From NCBI RefSeq assembly GCF_003076595.1, contig NZ_CP025785.1:402398-466397 (forward strand): a stretch of DNA of 64,000 nt, given 5' to 3'. The notes under the pieces were generated by a model that had not been told where the DNA came from, searched no databases, and saw only the letters and a program-made list of their open reading frames with translations. The position numbers and the translations under genes were made by a program. Below are positions 41,001-58,527 of this stretch, piece by piece (position 1 is the stretch's first letter; each line of letters starts with the position of its first letter). Source of the stretch: Candidatus Borreliella tachyglossi. Its GTDB lineage: Bacteria > Spirochaetota > Spirochaetia > Borreliales > Borreliaceae.

Positions 41001-42549
41001 TCTTAATTAATCCCTCATTTACACCTCTATGATGATTAGAATCAAAATAATCAATAGGATACCAATCTTTTATAGCAAGATTTAATTCTTTATTATTCAG
41101 TAACCAAATTTTTTCCTCAACATTAAAGTTACTCTTATTTATGTGACCATAACTGTTATTTTGATAATTGTCCATTTCAACTTGACCAAGCCAATTTCTA
41201 TCTATTGGTAACAAGGTGTCAAACAAAATATTTTCTATTAATGCATTAAGTACATATGCAAATAATTCAAATCTGTTATTATTAGTTGCGAATACCAAAA
41301 ACCTCCTTCTATTGAAGTTTGAATCCTCTGATTTTAATATATCATTATATCCATGCAACTTTAATAAATATTTTGAGGTTATTGAGTTTTCTACAAATCC
41401 ATATGAATTATTTACTATATCCGAAAAATTACTTACTATATCTGTATTTTTATCTATATTAATATTATTGAAATTAAAATCAATAATTTGTGAATTTATA
41501 ATTTTTCTGCTATTTTTAGCATTTGTCAAATAAAACTTAAAATTAAGCGAGTATATTGGGATAGTCTCCTTATAATTCCTAGACCTCAAGATACTGTCAT
41601 CCTGAATAATACCACCCCAAATAGACACATCCTTATCATCTATACTATTCTTAATACTCTCTTTTGAAAATCCTATAAAATTCACTCTAAAACAATATTC
41701 TCTAGAAAGAGTATTCCATAAGTCAACTAAAATCCCTAAAGGTTGCCCTTTAGGATCAATAAAGCTTAAAGGAGGATAATCATTGTATATCCCAATATCA
41801 AGATTATATAAAATATCTAATTCTTCAAAAGACTCATATTCTTCCTTAGAGAGTGACTTCAAATAACTAAAAAGGTCAACATTTAAATGCTTTAATTGAC
41901 TAACGGGATTCTTACTAACAGCAATTCTTATACCAATACTATGAAAATATTCAGTATTAAAAACTTTCATAAAATATGGATTAAAAACCCTATACCATAC
42001 ACAAGGTAATGTTTTACAACTGCCATATACTAAATCAATTTCATTATTATCTAATGCTAAAAGTAATTCTTCAGTACTTTTAAATAAAAAAATATTATCT
42101 ATGAGCCCATGGGATCTTAATATATCTTCATATAGAGTGTTTTTTACAACACCTATTCGTAACTCGTTTGCAAATAATGCACTGGGTTTCTTTTTGCCTT
42201 CTCTTGAACCATAAAATAACGCAGCAACGCACTTTCCAATTTCATTTTTGAAATAAAGATAATCATTTAAATCTGAATTATAAGTTAATCCTAAATAAAT
42301 TACATCATCTTCAATTTTGTTTTTATCAAGGTAATCAATAGTTTCTACAATAATAGCATAATTATTATCCTGTGCCCACTTGTCAAGAAGAGAAAAAATC
42401 ATTCCGACTACTTTACCTTCTCTATTTTTATAGTAAAGAGGATAATATTGATCTACGAGTTTAAATTTCAAAGTTGGCTTAGCAAGTAAATTAAGATTAG
42501 AGGAAAAAAATATAAACAAAATTAAAAAAGCAATACCCAAACTGCGCAT
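38068..42549 (-). CDS. hk1: Hybrid sensor histidine kinase Hk1
   Basis: 1493 residues. After a signal peptide come tandem periplasmic SBP_bac_3-type sensor domains (about 25-700), a membrane segment (ICIFIFTFVGFFTFHLV), and HisKA with phospho-His 770 (FVANMSHDIRTPINGI). HATPase follows (GTGLGLTISRKLVSLMGG), then a degenerate receiver, a receiver with Asp 1202 (FIDIKMPHCDGFEVS), and a C-terminal Hpt with His 1347 (RLAHSIAGTLGN). It relays phosphate to Rrp1. The solute-binding domains suggest it senses small molecules such as amino acids. Confidence 0.95.
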   Translation of the reverse strand: MRSLGIAFLILFIFFSSNLNLLAKPTLKFKLVDQYYPLYYKNREGKVVGMIFSLLDKWAQDNNYAIIVETIDYLDKNKIEDDVIYLGLTYNSDLNDYLYFKNEIGKCVAALFYGSREGKKKPSALFANELRIGVVKNTLYEDILRSHGLIDNIFLFKSTEELLLALDNNEIDLVYGSCKTLPCVWYRVFNPYFMKVFNTEYFHSIGIRIAVSKNPVSQLKHLNVDLFSYLKSLSKEEYESFEELDILYNLDIGIYNDYPPLSFIDPKGQPLGILVDLWNTLSREYCFRVNFIGFSKESIKNSIDDKDVSIWGGIIQDDSILRSRNYKETIPIYSLNFKFYLTNAKNSRKIINSQIIDFNFNNINIDKNTDIVSNFSDIVNNSYGFVENSITSKYLLKLHGYNDILKSEDSNFNRRRFLVFATNNNRFELFAYVLNALIENILFDTLLPIDRNWLGQVEMDNYQNNSYGHINKSNFNVEEKIWLLNNKELNLAIKDWYPIDYFDSNHHRGVNEGLIKKIRGFTNLAFNMVKIHENDEIEKLIKLGKVDILSTNLSDSNSDYVFNIKATSGIPLYVFSNKARLFPFSFSDNLAVLKFLHTKELESKTGARLIQVNSFKEALDLLYRGKVNGIISDEYTATINFEDLNVRDVKKMPTMLDLKFDLNIAIHNQEYILRGIIQKILFRANVKNRSYFDDWVLNVYERSKDIEFRKYSMSALNICIFIFTFVGFFTFHLVNEIKFKQRMYSSAMSEKEAIEGAIAAKTIFVANMSHDIRTPINGIIAATELLDRTDLLSTQREYVQMINHSSSILLSLIDDILYISKIDMHGIYIENNYINLEREIESVLKSFQSQSAKQDLDLIFYSTSNLENYLVGDMPRLKQVLINLIGNAFKFTSEGIIVLNYEYICSTKDDNGNEVVTIEFKVIDTGKGIKQDSIPEIFELFKREDDSDSGKYEGTGLGLTISRKLVSLMGGPGIAVESKIGKGSTFSFMLPFVLGNEITDKDKNLNKFELVRDKKILSVVLNKKAVEVFKRISEILDYKDNIHYSYSYDYAYKVFYRYPFYDFVFINVNDVGVQEGLNFASRIESLKSDARIIFVLSYLRDNKVDDFKYEYMQKPFKRWDFYSSWIRNGPTVDAPLISDFSTLKIEDHINILIAENNEINQKVLKNILVVIGVREDSIDIVDNGIKAIEFLKTKRYDIGFIDIKMPHCDGFEVSREIRSFEDQNNLSPCVLVAVTAHALKEYKDKCLDNGMNDYIAKPIHISSIKNILKKYLHIELEDNEIIQDKKLDVISNLPNLDINKALRELNISYDMYVELCRGLVNMIDNLIYELDEAFNVNDLQLVKRLAHSIAGTLGNMRSSLFENFREIEISTSSIHALKILYYETRKDLFVLIGNIKTFILNIIEVEDQEKLRYASDDEFLVLMQKLLHDIENRNPKEYKEVLGILKKYSFNESDTMLFNSLLEHLKLYKFEESSQIVKNMISAHNIKKSFRKG

Positions 42550-42608
42550 AATTTATACCATATATTTTCAAACATACTTTATACTCTAAACCAATAAAAA
42601 ACAAAAAA

Positions 42609-42720
42609 CCCTGGCAATAACCTACTCTCCCGCGAACTCGCAGTACCATCAGTGAATAAGAGCTTAACTTCTGTGTTCGGAATGATAACAGGTGTTTCCT
42701 CTCTTCTCTAACCACCAGGG
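42609..42720 (-). rRNA. rrf: 5S ribosomal RNA
   Basis: 112 bases. The ends CCCTGG/CCAGGG pair to form helix I, and internal CCGAACACAGAAGTTAAGCT and GGGAGAGTAGG are typical of 5S. It lies 25 bases after 23S on the same strand, so the two are cotranscribed. A T-rich tract (TTTTTTGTTTTTTATT) follows the helix I end on the minus strand and may terminate transcription. Only one copy is present. Confidence 0.96.
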
Positions 42721-42745
42721 TAATTTATAAGGAAGACAAAAATAT

Positions 42746-45678
<2,933 letters not shown>

Positions 45679-45729
45679 ATATTTTTATCTTCCATCTCTA
45701 TTTTGCCAATCGTTTATACAACATAAATT

Positions 45730-45758
45730 AATATATACTTTTGCTACTACTATGTCAA
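45730..45758 (-). promoter_or_regulatory. Strong sigma-70 promoter for 23S-5S
   Basis: TTGACA (45758-45753), 17-base spacer and TATATT (45735-45730) on the minus strand, about 50 bases before mature 23S. This near-consensus promoter supports 23S-5S transcription independent of 16S. Confidence 0.85.
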
Positions 45759-45877
45759 TACTCTTATAACATTTTTTATCATTAATTTTTCAAAGACACC
45801 CTCTCTACTCTAAACTCAAAAATAAAAGCTCTGAGAATAAGCTATTAAATGCTATAATGCATTGAAAGGAGTAAATC

Positions 45878-46348
45878 ATGTATAAAAAAATAATTAATCT
45901 AATATTATACTTATCTATTCTAAGTTGCACCTCAACATCAAAAAATATACCCGAAATACCAAAAATCAATGAAGAGAATCTGATTGCAATAATTTCCTTA
46001 GAAACAAATACAAATGAGCAAGAAGTTGTCAATTTAAAAAAATATACTGAAGCATATTTACAAGAATTACTAAATTGGCTTGTTACTGCAAAAAAAATAA
46101 TCGAAAAACACTATCCTGAATTTAAAAACAAAATGATCATAGAAGATAAGCAATTTATGGAAGATGAATTAAAAAACAAACCAGAATACTATAATAAACA
46201 TTTATTCATCAAAGATGATATTTATGAAAAATATAAATTAACTGAGAAAAAATCACATTTTATTCCACTAATGGATGAAACCTCTATCTTATACAGTAGA
46301 GCAGAAAGCATAAAAAATGCTTATGATGAATACCTAACAAAAGAATAA
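45878..46348 (+). CDS. Small lipoprotein of unknown function in the rRNA region
   Basis: 156 residues with a strong SD (GAAAGGAG) and a lipoprotein leader MYKKIINLILYLSILSC (lipobox ILSC, Cys 17). The mature protein is highly charged and helical (EQEVVNLKKYTEAYLQELLN, LTEKKSHFIPLMDETSILYS). I recognise no family. It is transcribed away from 23S, between the 23S promoter and the HAD gene. Surface or periplasmic location is inferred from the leader. Confidence 0.75.
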   Translation: MYKKIINLILYLSILSCTSTSKNIPEIPKINEENLIAIISLETNTNEQEVVNLKKYTEAYLQELLNWLVTAKKIIEKHYPEFKNKMIIEDKQFMEDELKNKPEYYNKHLFIKDDIYEKYKLTEKKSHFIPLMDETSILYSRAESIKNAYDEYLTKE

Positions 46349-46409
46349 AAATGTTAAATAAAAGACATTTAAAACTTAGATCTTTAAAATAAAATTAATT
46401 TGGGAGGGC

Positions 46410-47252
46410 TTAGCTAACATCGATATCAAGATTAAAAAACTCAATTAAAAACTTTGCAACTCCATCCTTATCGTTATCAAATTTTGTAACCTCGTTATTT
46501 GGTAAATTAGTCCTAACAAATTCATTCGCATTTTTCATTACAACTCCCTTTCCAACATTTTTCAACATTTCATAATCATTACCATTATCTCCGAATGCTA
46601 AGATATCGCAAAGAGCAACACATTTAAATAAAGCAACATTTTTAACAGCATTATACTTACTAGTATCCGCATGTGTAATTTCTAAAAGATCCTTAGCAGA
46701 GAAAAATATACTTATATCTTTAAATTTTTTTTCTATTATTGTATTTCTAAAATTTTCAAGAATAGTGAAATTTTGAGAATAATAAACTATCTTAGAAAAA
46801 GAATCCATTTGAAGATCAAATAGGTCAGTAATAATAGGCTTTATTCCTAAATTTTCAATAAAATGATTCATAATTGGACTTCTAATCTCTCTATCAGAAT
46901 ACCAACCCTTAAGAGTATAAAGATTAATATCAATTTCTCCTCTCTCTACCCTAAGAATTTCTCTTACTAAAGAGTAGTCCATCTTATGGCTCAAAATCAG
47001 ATTGCTCTTAAAAAACACCTCTGCTCCATTGGCTGTTATAATATAACTTTTATCAATTTCAATTTCTTTAAGCTGACTGAGAACATCCTTAATTTCATCC
47101 AATCTCCTACCAGTAGCAATCATTATATGAAAATCATTTTTTAATCTTAAGAGAACTTTTAAAGTTAATGGTGTAATTGCATGCCTACTATTAAGCAAGG
47201 TTCCATCAAGATCAAAAACTAACATCTTATATTTTTTATAATTAGAATTCAT
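46410..47252 (-). CDS. HAD-superfamily (Cof-type) phosphatase
   Basis: 280 residues. Motif I MLVFDLDGTLLNS (Asp 14 nucleophile, Asp 16), the Thr/Ser motif (IMIATGRR), and motif IV CDILAFGDNGNDYEMLKNVG place it in the Cof/HAD-IIB group, which dephosphorylates sugar phosphates or similar metabolites. A C2-type cap lies between. It matches the hydrolase at the same position in other Borrelia. The substrate is not deducible. It converges with the 45878 gene and is divergent from hpt. Confidence 0.9.
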   Translation of the reverse strand: MNSNYKKYKMLVFDLDGTLLNSRHAITPLTLKVLLRLKNDFHIMIATGRRLDEIKDVLSQLKEIEIDKSYIITANGAEVFFKSNLILSHKMDYSLVREILRVERGEIDINLYTLKGWYSDREIRSPIMNHFIENLGIKPIITDLFDLQMDSFSKIVYYSQNFTILENFRNTIIEKKFKDISIFFSAKDLLEITHADTSKYNAVKNVALFKCVALCDILAFGDNGNDYEMLKNVGKGVVMKNANEFVRTNLPNNEVTKFDNDKDGVAKFLIEFFNLDIDVS

Positions 47253-47388
47253 GTATAAATCTCTCTTTTTAAATAAATAATATCATATTTCCATTAGTTA
47301 TAAACCTAAATCTACCTTGAATTAATTGTCTAAAAAAATTATAATCAAGGTGTTAAAGGTTGCACGAAGTGAGTTAAATATAAATTTA

Positions 47389-47913
47389 ATGAATGATGAA
47401 ATTTCAACTTTGTTTACAGAAGAAAAAATAAAAAGCAAAATTAAAGAGTTAGCCCTAAAGATTAGAAATGATTACCAAGCTAAGAATAATGTAGTTTTTA
47501 TATCAATCCTTAAAGGCTCATTTATGTTTTTTGCAGACATTATAAGAGAGATTGGGTTGAATGTGGCGATTGATTTTCTACAAGCCTCAAGTTATGGAAG
47601 TGGAGCTTATTCTTCACTAAAGGTATCGATAAAAAAAGATATTGATATTAATATCGAAAATAGTTATGTAATAATTTTTGATGATATTATAGATACTGGA
47701 TTAACATATAAGAAAATCATTAAACATTTAAAAACTAAGAATCCTAGAGAAATTAAAACTTGTGCCCTTTTCAATAAACCATCTAAGAGATTAACAGAAT
47801 TAAAGGTAGATTATGTGGGATTTGATATTGACGATCATTTTGTAGTTGGATATGGTATCGATTTCAATGAAAACCACAGAACTTTAAAGGATGTAGCAAA
47901 AATAAACAAATAG
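47389..47913 (+). CDS. hpt: Hypoxanthine(-guanine) phosphoribosyltransferase
   Basis: 174 residues from ATG 47389 (MNDEISTLFTEEKIKSKIKE), chosen because it matches the usual family N-terminus; in-frame TTG 47326 or GTG starts would add up to 21 residues but also lack a clear SD. Motifs are ISILKGSFMFFADI, the active-site SSYGSGAYSS, the PRPP loop VIIFDDIIDTGLTYKK, and FVVGYGID. It makes IMP/GMP from host bases. It is first of hpt-purA-purB, a block known in relapsing-fever but absent from Lyme Borrelia. Confidence 0.94.
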   Translation: MNDEISTLFTEEKIKSKIKELALKIRNDYQAKNNVVFISILKGSFMFFADIIREIGLNVAIDFLQASSYGSGAYSSLKVSIKKDIDINIENSYVIIFDDIIDTGLTYKKIIKHLKTKNPREIKTCALFNKPSKRLTELKVDYVGFDIDDHFVVGYGIDFNENHRTLKDVAKINK

Positions 47914-50585
<2,672 letters not shown>

Positions 50586-50592
50586 TGGATTG

Positions 50593-51153
50593 CTAATATT
50601 TAGAAACAAATCTATTTCCCTTTATGTAAAATCTCCAAAGCTTATTTGCATATTCCTCACCTGCATAATTAATATTTATTCTCTTTGAGCACGATATTTC
50701 AAAATCAAAAGATATTCCGTTCTTTAAAAAAAGCTCAGAATTATTAATAAGATCTACTTTATTAAACCTTAAATCTATATTTAAGAATTTCGTAAGTTTT
50801 CCAGGTCCATTAGTAATTTTTTTATCAGTCTTCACTAAAGGTGAAAGAGGTTCAATCCCTCTTATTAAAACAGCATGGGGATTATTCTCATTAGATGCCA
50901 CAACATTTAGCATATAATACATACCATAAATCATATAAATATAAGCATACCCACCAATATTATACATAGCGCTTGTACGGTTTGTTATTCTACCTCCATA
51001 AGCATGACAAGCTCTGTCTATTACCCCCATATACGCCTCTGTTTCAACAATTTTAGTAATAATTTCCCTGTTATCTATTTTTCTAATCAAAAAGTGCCCA
51101 AGCAAAGACTTTGCAAGCACAACGGCATCTTGTATAAAAAACTCTCTATCCAT
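50593..51153 (-). CDS. mag: 3-methyladenine DNA glycosylase (AAG family)
   Basis: 186 residues from the ATG at 51153 (MDREFFIQDAVVLAKSLLGH); a Met two codons earlier is possible. It excises alkylated purines. It shows the family blocks TKIVETEAYMGVIDRACHAY, GGRITNRTSAMYNIGGYAYI, AVLIRGIEPLSPL, and TNGPGKLTKFLNI. It converges with purB, with 7 bases between the stops. It is conserved at this rRNA-linked site in Borrelia. Confidence 0.95.
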   Translation of the reverse strand: MDREFFIQDAVVLAKSLLGHFLIRKIDNREIITKIVETEAYMGVIDRACHAYGGRITNRTSAMYNIGGYAYIYMIYGMYYMLNVVASNENNPHAVLIRGIEPLSPLVKTDKKITNGPGKLTKFLNIDLRFNKVDLINNSELFLKNGISFDFEISCSKRININYAGEEYANKLWRFYIKGNRFVSKY

Positions 51154-51260
51154 TAGCATAATTTTAAATCAAAATTAAATTCACAACTTATTATAATGAT
51201 ATAAAAAACTAAGCATAATAATTACAAAGCAATGTATAATTATCAAAAAACAAGTCTATA

Positions 51261-51289
51261 TTGACAAACCAAATAAAGTTCAATAAAAT
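51261..51289 (+). promoter_or_regulatory. Sigma-70 promoter for tRNA-Ile
   Basis: TTGACA (51261-51266), 17 bases, TAAAAT (51284-51289), ending 23 bases before the tRNA. It is a near-consensus promoter, so tRNA-Ile is a separate unit on the strand opposite the rRNAs. Confidence 0.82.
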
Positions 51290-51312
51290 TTTAGAAGATA
51301 AGTATATTTATA

Positions 51313-51386
51313 GGGATCATAGCTCAGGTGGTTAGAGCGCAGGTCTGATAAACCTGAGGTCGGATGTTCAACTCATCCTGGTCCCA
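51313..51386 (+). tRNA. tRNA-Ile (anticodon GAT)
   Basis: A 74-base cloverleaf: acceptor GGGATCA with TGGTCCC, D-arm GCTCAGGTGGTTAGAGC, anticodon loop CTGATAA giving GAT, and T-arm GGATGTTCAACTCATCC. It lies on the plus strand, unlike tRNA-Ala and the rRNAs. This split of the usual tRNA-Ile/Ala spacer pair is characteristic of Borrelia. Confidence 0.97.
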
Positions 51387-51426
51387 ATTACTAAATTTAC
51401 AAATTACAACCTACTGCCTCAAAAAA

Positions 51427-51448
51427 AGCAAGCCTTAAGGCTTGCTTT
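51427..51448. terminator. Bidirectional terminator between tRNA-Ile and glvA
   Basis: Perfect 11-base arms AAGCAAGCCTT/AAGGCTTGCTT flanked by an A-run on the left and a T-run on the right, so both strands have a hairpin followed by T residues. It ends tRNA-Ile on the plus strand and the glvA operon on the minus strand; the glvA stop is at 51452. Confidence 0.88.
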
Positions 51449-51451
51449 TTT

Positions 51452-54324
<2,873 letters not shown>

Positions 54325-54380
54325 AAATGAGACTCCTATTATTTAACAAAGATAATTATTATTGAAACAATTACCATAAA

Positions 54381-54443
54381 GATAATATTTTTATTCTAAT
54401 ATTAATTGATTAATTTAATTAATATTAGAATAAAAATATTATC
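54381..54443. repeat. Perfect 27-base inverted repeat at the malX-glvA promoter, candidate operator
   Basis: Arms 54381-54407 and 54417-54443 are exact reverse complements, with a 9-base spacer. The right arm contains the candidate -10 of the malX promoter, and the rest would lie over and just after the start site. An operator for a sugar-responsive regulator fits, or a 5' leader hairpin. The arms are almost pure A/T, so this is not a normal terminator. Confidence 0.75.
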
Positions 54444-54455
54444 CAAATTTGTCAA
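54427..54455 (-). promoter_or_regulatory. Promoter of the malX-glvA operon
   Basis: On the minus strand TTGACA (54455-54450), 17-base spacer, TATTCT (54432-54427). The -35 begins one base after the 29-base hairpin that ends the rRNA/tRNA-Ala unit, and the -10 is inside the 27-base palindrome. The start site would be near 54420, about 95 bases before the malX ATG. Confidence 0.75.
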
Positions 54456-54456
54456 G

Positions 54457-54515
54457 AAAGAATAGTCAAATAAGAAGAGATCCTTAAAGGATCTCTTCTT
54501 ATTTGACTATTCTTT
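54457..54515. terminator. 29-base perfect hairpin between tRNA-Ala and malX
   Basis: Arms 54457-54485 and 54487-54515 are exact reverse complements around a single base. It stands 32 bases after tRNA-Ala on the minus strand and ends the tRNA-Ala (and possibly 16S) transcript. The T-content after it is modest on the minus strand (TTTCTTG) and higher on the plus strand. It also insulates the malX promoter, which starts at the next base. Confidence 0.75.
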
Positions 54516-54547
54516 AGATAAAATTTATTTTTTTTAAATAAACAAAA

Positions 54548-54621
54548 TGGAGGTTAAGGGACTCGAACCCTTGACCCTCGGCTTGCAAAGCCGATGCTCT
54601 AGCCAACTGAGCTAAACCCCC
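54548..54621 (-). tRNA. tRNA-Ala (anticodon TGC)
   Basis: A 74-base cloverleaf: acceptor GGGGGTT with AACCTCC (one G-U pair), D-arm GCTCAGTTGGCTAGAGC, anticodon loop TTTGCAA giving TGC, T-arm GGGTTCGAGTCCC, discriminator A. It lies about 200 bases after 16S on the same strand and has its own promoter-like sequence. Confidence 0.97.
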
Positions 54622-54641
54622 CAAATAACAAACTATAAATT

Positions 54642-54670
54642 ACTATAGTACAAAAAAAGAATAAATTCAA
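54642..54670 (-). promoter_or_regulatory. Candidate promoter for tRNA-Ala
   Basis: TTGAAT (54670-54665), 17 bases, TATAGT (54647-54642) on the minus strand, 20 bases before the tRNA. It suggests tRNA-Ala can be made independently of 16S. Confidence 0.65.
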
Positions 54671-54822
54671 CAAATTTAAATTAACAATAAAGTAATTTAC
54701 ACGCATTACATACAAAAAGAATAAGAACTCAATCAAACTTGAATACCTATTCTTCTATAGCTAAAAAAGACAAAGGAAGAGTTAAAATCATACTATTCAA
54801 TTTAAATAATTACTTTCTCTTA

Positions 54823-56360
<1,538 letters not shown>

Positions 56361-56469
56361 TTTTATTTTCTTTAATTTAAAATTAACAGGTTATTCATTT
56401 TTTGGCTCTTAAAACCTTACTTAACTCTTCCCTTCTCTTATCTTCCAATTCTTAATATTAACTTTTATT

Positions 56470-56498
56470 ACTTTATAATATACATTCATCTTTGTCAA
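56470..56498 (-). promoter_or_regulatory. Promoter of 16S rRNA
   Basis: On the minus strand TTGACA (56498-56493), then either TAAAGT at 17-base spacing (56475-56470) or TATAAA at 15 (56477-56472). It lies about 110 bases before mature 16S and a few bases after the radA stop. Confidence 0.75.
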
Positions 56499-56502
56499 TA
56501 CT

Positions 56503-57909
56503 TTAAACTTTATTTTTTGTATTAAGATTCTTAAATAAATTGTTTCTATTATTTCTTATCTCGCTATCTTTTACTAATCTCTTAACAATATCTAAAACCT
56601 TACCTACCTCTTCATAGCCATCATAATGACTGCCTCTTAAATTTGCGCCCAAGACACTCTTAAATCCAGCCTTCCTAGCAGAGAGAACCTTACCTTCAAT
56701 ATTAGAAGATACTTTAATTCCTCCTGAAAGCGAAATTTCACCTGTAAAGATTAGATCTTGACTTACAATGATATTCGTCTTGGCCGAAAATAACGCAACT
56801 AAAACAGCAAGTTCAATTTCTATATCATCAATTTTAAGGCCTCCAGAAACATTAACATATACATCATCATTATTAAAATTAAGATTTAAATACTTGCTAA
56901 GAACAGCTAAGATTCTTGATATTTTTTTAGAGTCTACTTTTTCTGAAAAAATTCTAGAAATATTCATACCTGTCTTTGCTATTAAAGCCTGTATCTCGAC
57001 AAATAAAACTCTACTTCCCTTGTTAATAATTCCAATAGCAATTCCTGAAGATACTTCTTCCTTCTTCTCCAAAAAAATAGAAGAAGGATCTTTAACCTCA
57101 ACAAGACCTAAACTTGTCATCTCAAAAATACCTATCTCATTAATAGTGCCAAATCTATTTTTAGTTGCTCTAAGCATACGCAAAGATTTTTCTGCTTCTT
57201 CAAAATAAAAAACAGCATCTACCATATGTTCTATTATTTTTGGTCCAGCTAAAATACCATCTTTGGTAATATGGCCTACCAAAAATAAAGTTATATCCTT
57301 ACTTTTTGCCCACTCTCCAAGCTTATAAACGCAATACTTTAATTGAGATATACCTCCAAGTCCACCCTGAACTTCTTTTGAATGTAAAGTTTGGATAGAA
57401 TCAACAACCATAAAATCAAGCTCAATATTTTCAAGCATTCCCATTAAAGAGTCAACATTTATCTCATTAGTTATCAATATATCAGCAAAAAGATTAAGTC
57501 TATTTGCTCTTAATTTAATCTGTGGAATTGACTCTTCACCCGCAAGATAAAGCACATTTTTACCAGCAAGTGAGATAGTATTAGAAATTTGAAGTAAAAA
57601 AGTTGACTTTCCAATTCCAGGATCTCCTGATATCAAAATTGCACTACCAAGTACAATACCAGAGCCAAGAACTCTATCAAACTCTTCAATGCCTGTTGAA
57701 TGCTTAATATTGTCAATCTGCTTTAAATCTCTCAAAGATAGTATTTCACTTTTTGAAAGATTTAAATTCCCCTCATATTCAGATTTGCGTTCAGTATAAG
57801 ATTCTAAACTTTCCCAACTTGAACACTCTGGACACTTCCCTAGCCATTTTAAAGACTTATAGCCACAATTTAAACACTTATAAATTTCTTTATCTTTACT
57901 TCTAGCCAT
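56503..57909 (-). CDS. radA: DNA repair protein RadA
   Basis: 468 residues. It has an N-terminal C4 zinc finger (CLNCGYKSLKWLGKCPECSS), a RecA-like ATPase with Walker A SGDPGIGKSTFLLQ and Walker B FMVVDSIQTL, the RadA-specific KNRFG motif (ATKNRFGTINEIG), and a C-terminal Lon-protease-like domain (VNVSGGLKIDDIEIELAVLV). It aids recombination branch migration. Its start overlaps the upstream small gene by 8 bases. Confidence 0.97.
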   Translation of the reverse strand: MARSKDKEIYKCLNCGYKSLKWLGKCPECSSWESLESYTERKSEYEGNLNLSKSEILSLRDLKQIDNIKHSTGIEEFDRVLGSGIVLGSAILISGDPGIGKSTFLLQISNTISLAGKNVLYLAGEESIPQIKLRANRLNLFADILITNEINVDSLMGMLENIELDFMVVDSIQTLHSKEVQGGLGGISQLKYCVYKLGEWAKSKDITLFLVGHITKDGILAGPKIIEHMVDAVFYFEEAEKSLRMLRATKNRFGTINEIGIFEMTSLGLVEVKDPSSIFLEKKEEVSSGIAIGIINKGSRVLFVEIQALIAKTGMNISRIFSEKVDSKKISRILAVLSKYLNLNFNNDDVYVNVSGGLKIDDIEIELAVLVALFSAKTNIIVSQDLIFTGEISLSGGIKVSSNIEGKVLSARKAGFKSVLGANLRGSHYDGYEEVGKVLDIVKRLVKDSEIRNNRNNLFKNLNTKNKV

Positions 57910-58108
57910 AAAGCATTAATAAATAGACCTTCCTTGATGCTGTAGCAAGCACATTCTTTAATTTATAGCCTAACTTGGGCTCCAAATAATCCAAAAAATC
58001 TTTTAAACCTTCATTATTGCCCTTAAGCTTAATCCAAAATTCCTTTAAAATCAAAACACTCTCCCTAAGTTCATTATAATTGGAAAAAGATAAAGCATTA
58101 GCATACAT
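57902..58108 (-). CDS. Small hypothetical protein upstream of radA
   Basis: 68 residues from the ATG at 58108 (MYANALSFSNYNELRESVLI); an in-frame TTG three codons earlier is possible. It is predicted helical and soluble, with no motif recognised. The 3' end overlaps radA by 8 bases, which supports translation as part of the same operon. The SD is weak. Confidence 0.6.
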   Translation of the reverse strand: MYANALSFSNYNELRESVLILKEFWIKLKGNNEGLKDFLDYLEPKLGYKLKNVLATASRKVYLLMLYG

Positions 58109-58133
58109 TAAAATCAAAAAATCCGATTTTTGT

Positions 58134-58419
58134 TTATTTAAAAAAATCTATTCTTAGGATTCTTTTTGTAAAAGCAAAGCCTCTATAGTAAACTGTACTA
58201 GGATCATCATAATCGACTAATGCCAAAATAATATCGGTTAAACACAAGCTCTCTTATTTGTTTTCTTATACACTTACTTTCAAACTCATAATCAAACCTT
58301 TTAAACAATAATGCTCTAAAGAGAAAACATATAAATTAACTTCCTGAAGGAAATTTAAAACCTTATCTTTAGTATTGATTTGTTCACCAGTAAAAAGGAC
58401 TTGCTAAATAAATCTTCAT
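58134..58419 (-). pseudogene. Broken nucleoside 2-deoxyribosyltransferase-like gene
   Basis: After SD AAAGGAG an ATG at 58419 starts MKIYLASPFYW then a stop; a +1 shift in the CCTTTTTAC run restores FTGEQINTKDKVLNFLQEVN and a second frame ends early. The last part encodes TDIILALVDYDDPSTVYYRG with FAFTKRI and a stop at 58134. MKIYLASPFF at the start and D-ILALVD-DDPGT...G-A at the end are hallmarks of the deoxyribosyltransferase family. The gene (BB0426 type in Lyme Borrelia) exchanges bases on deoxynucleosides. Here at least two frameshifts destroy it. Confidence 0.8.
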
Positions 58420-58527
58420 CAAATACTCCTTTTAACTTATAATAACACGAGAGAGTACCAAGCCGAGCTTTAGCATTAAACTCAAAATATCTGCAATATA
58501 CTAACCTTGAAAATGCAAAAACTGATT

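Noticed and set aside
47326-47388. Upstream TTG start for hpt
   Set aside because: No SD, and the added 21 residues do not match the family; the ATG at 47389 fits the usual N-terminus, although the true start is not certain.
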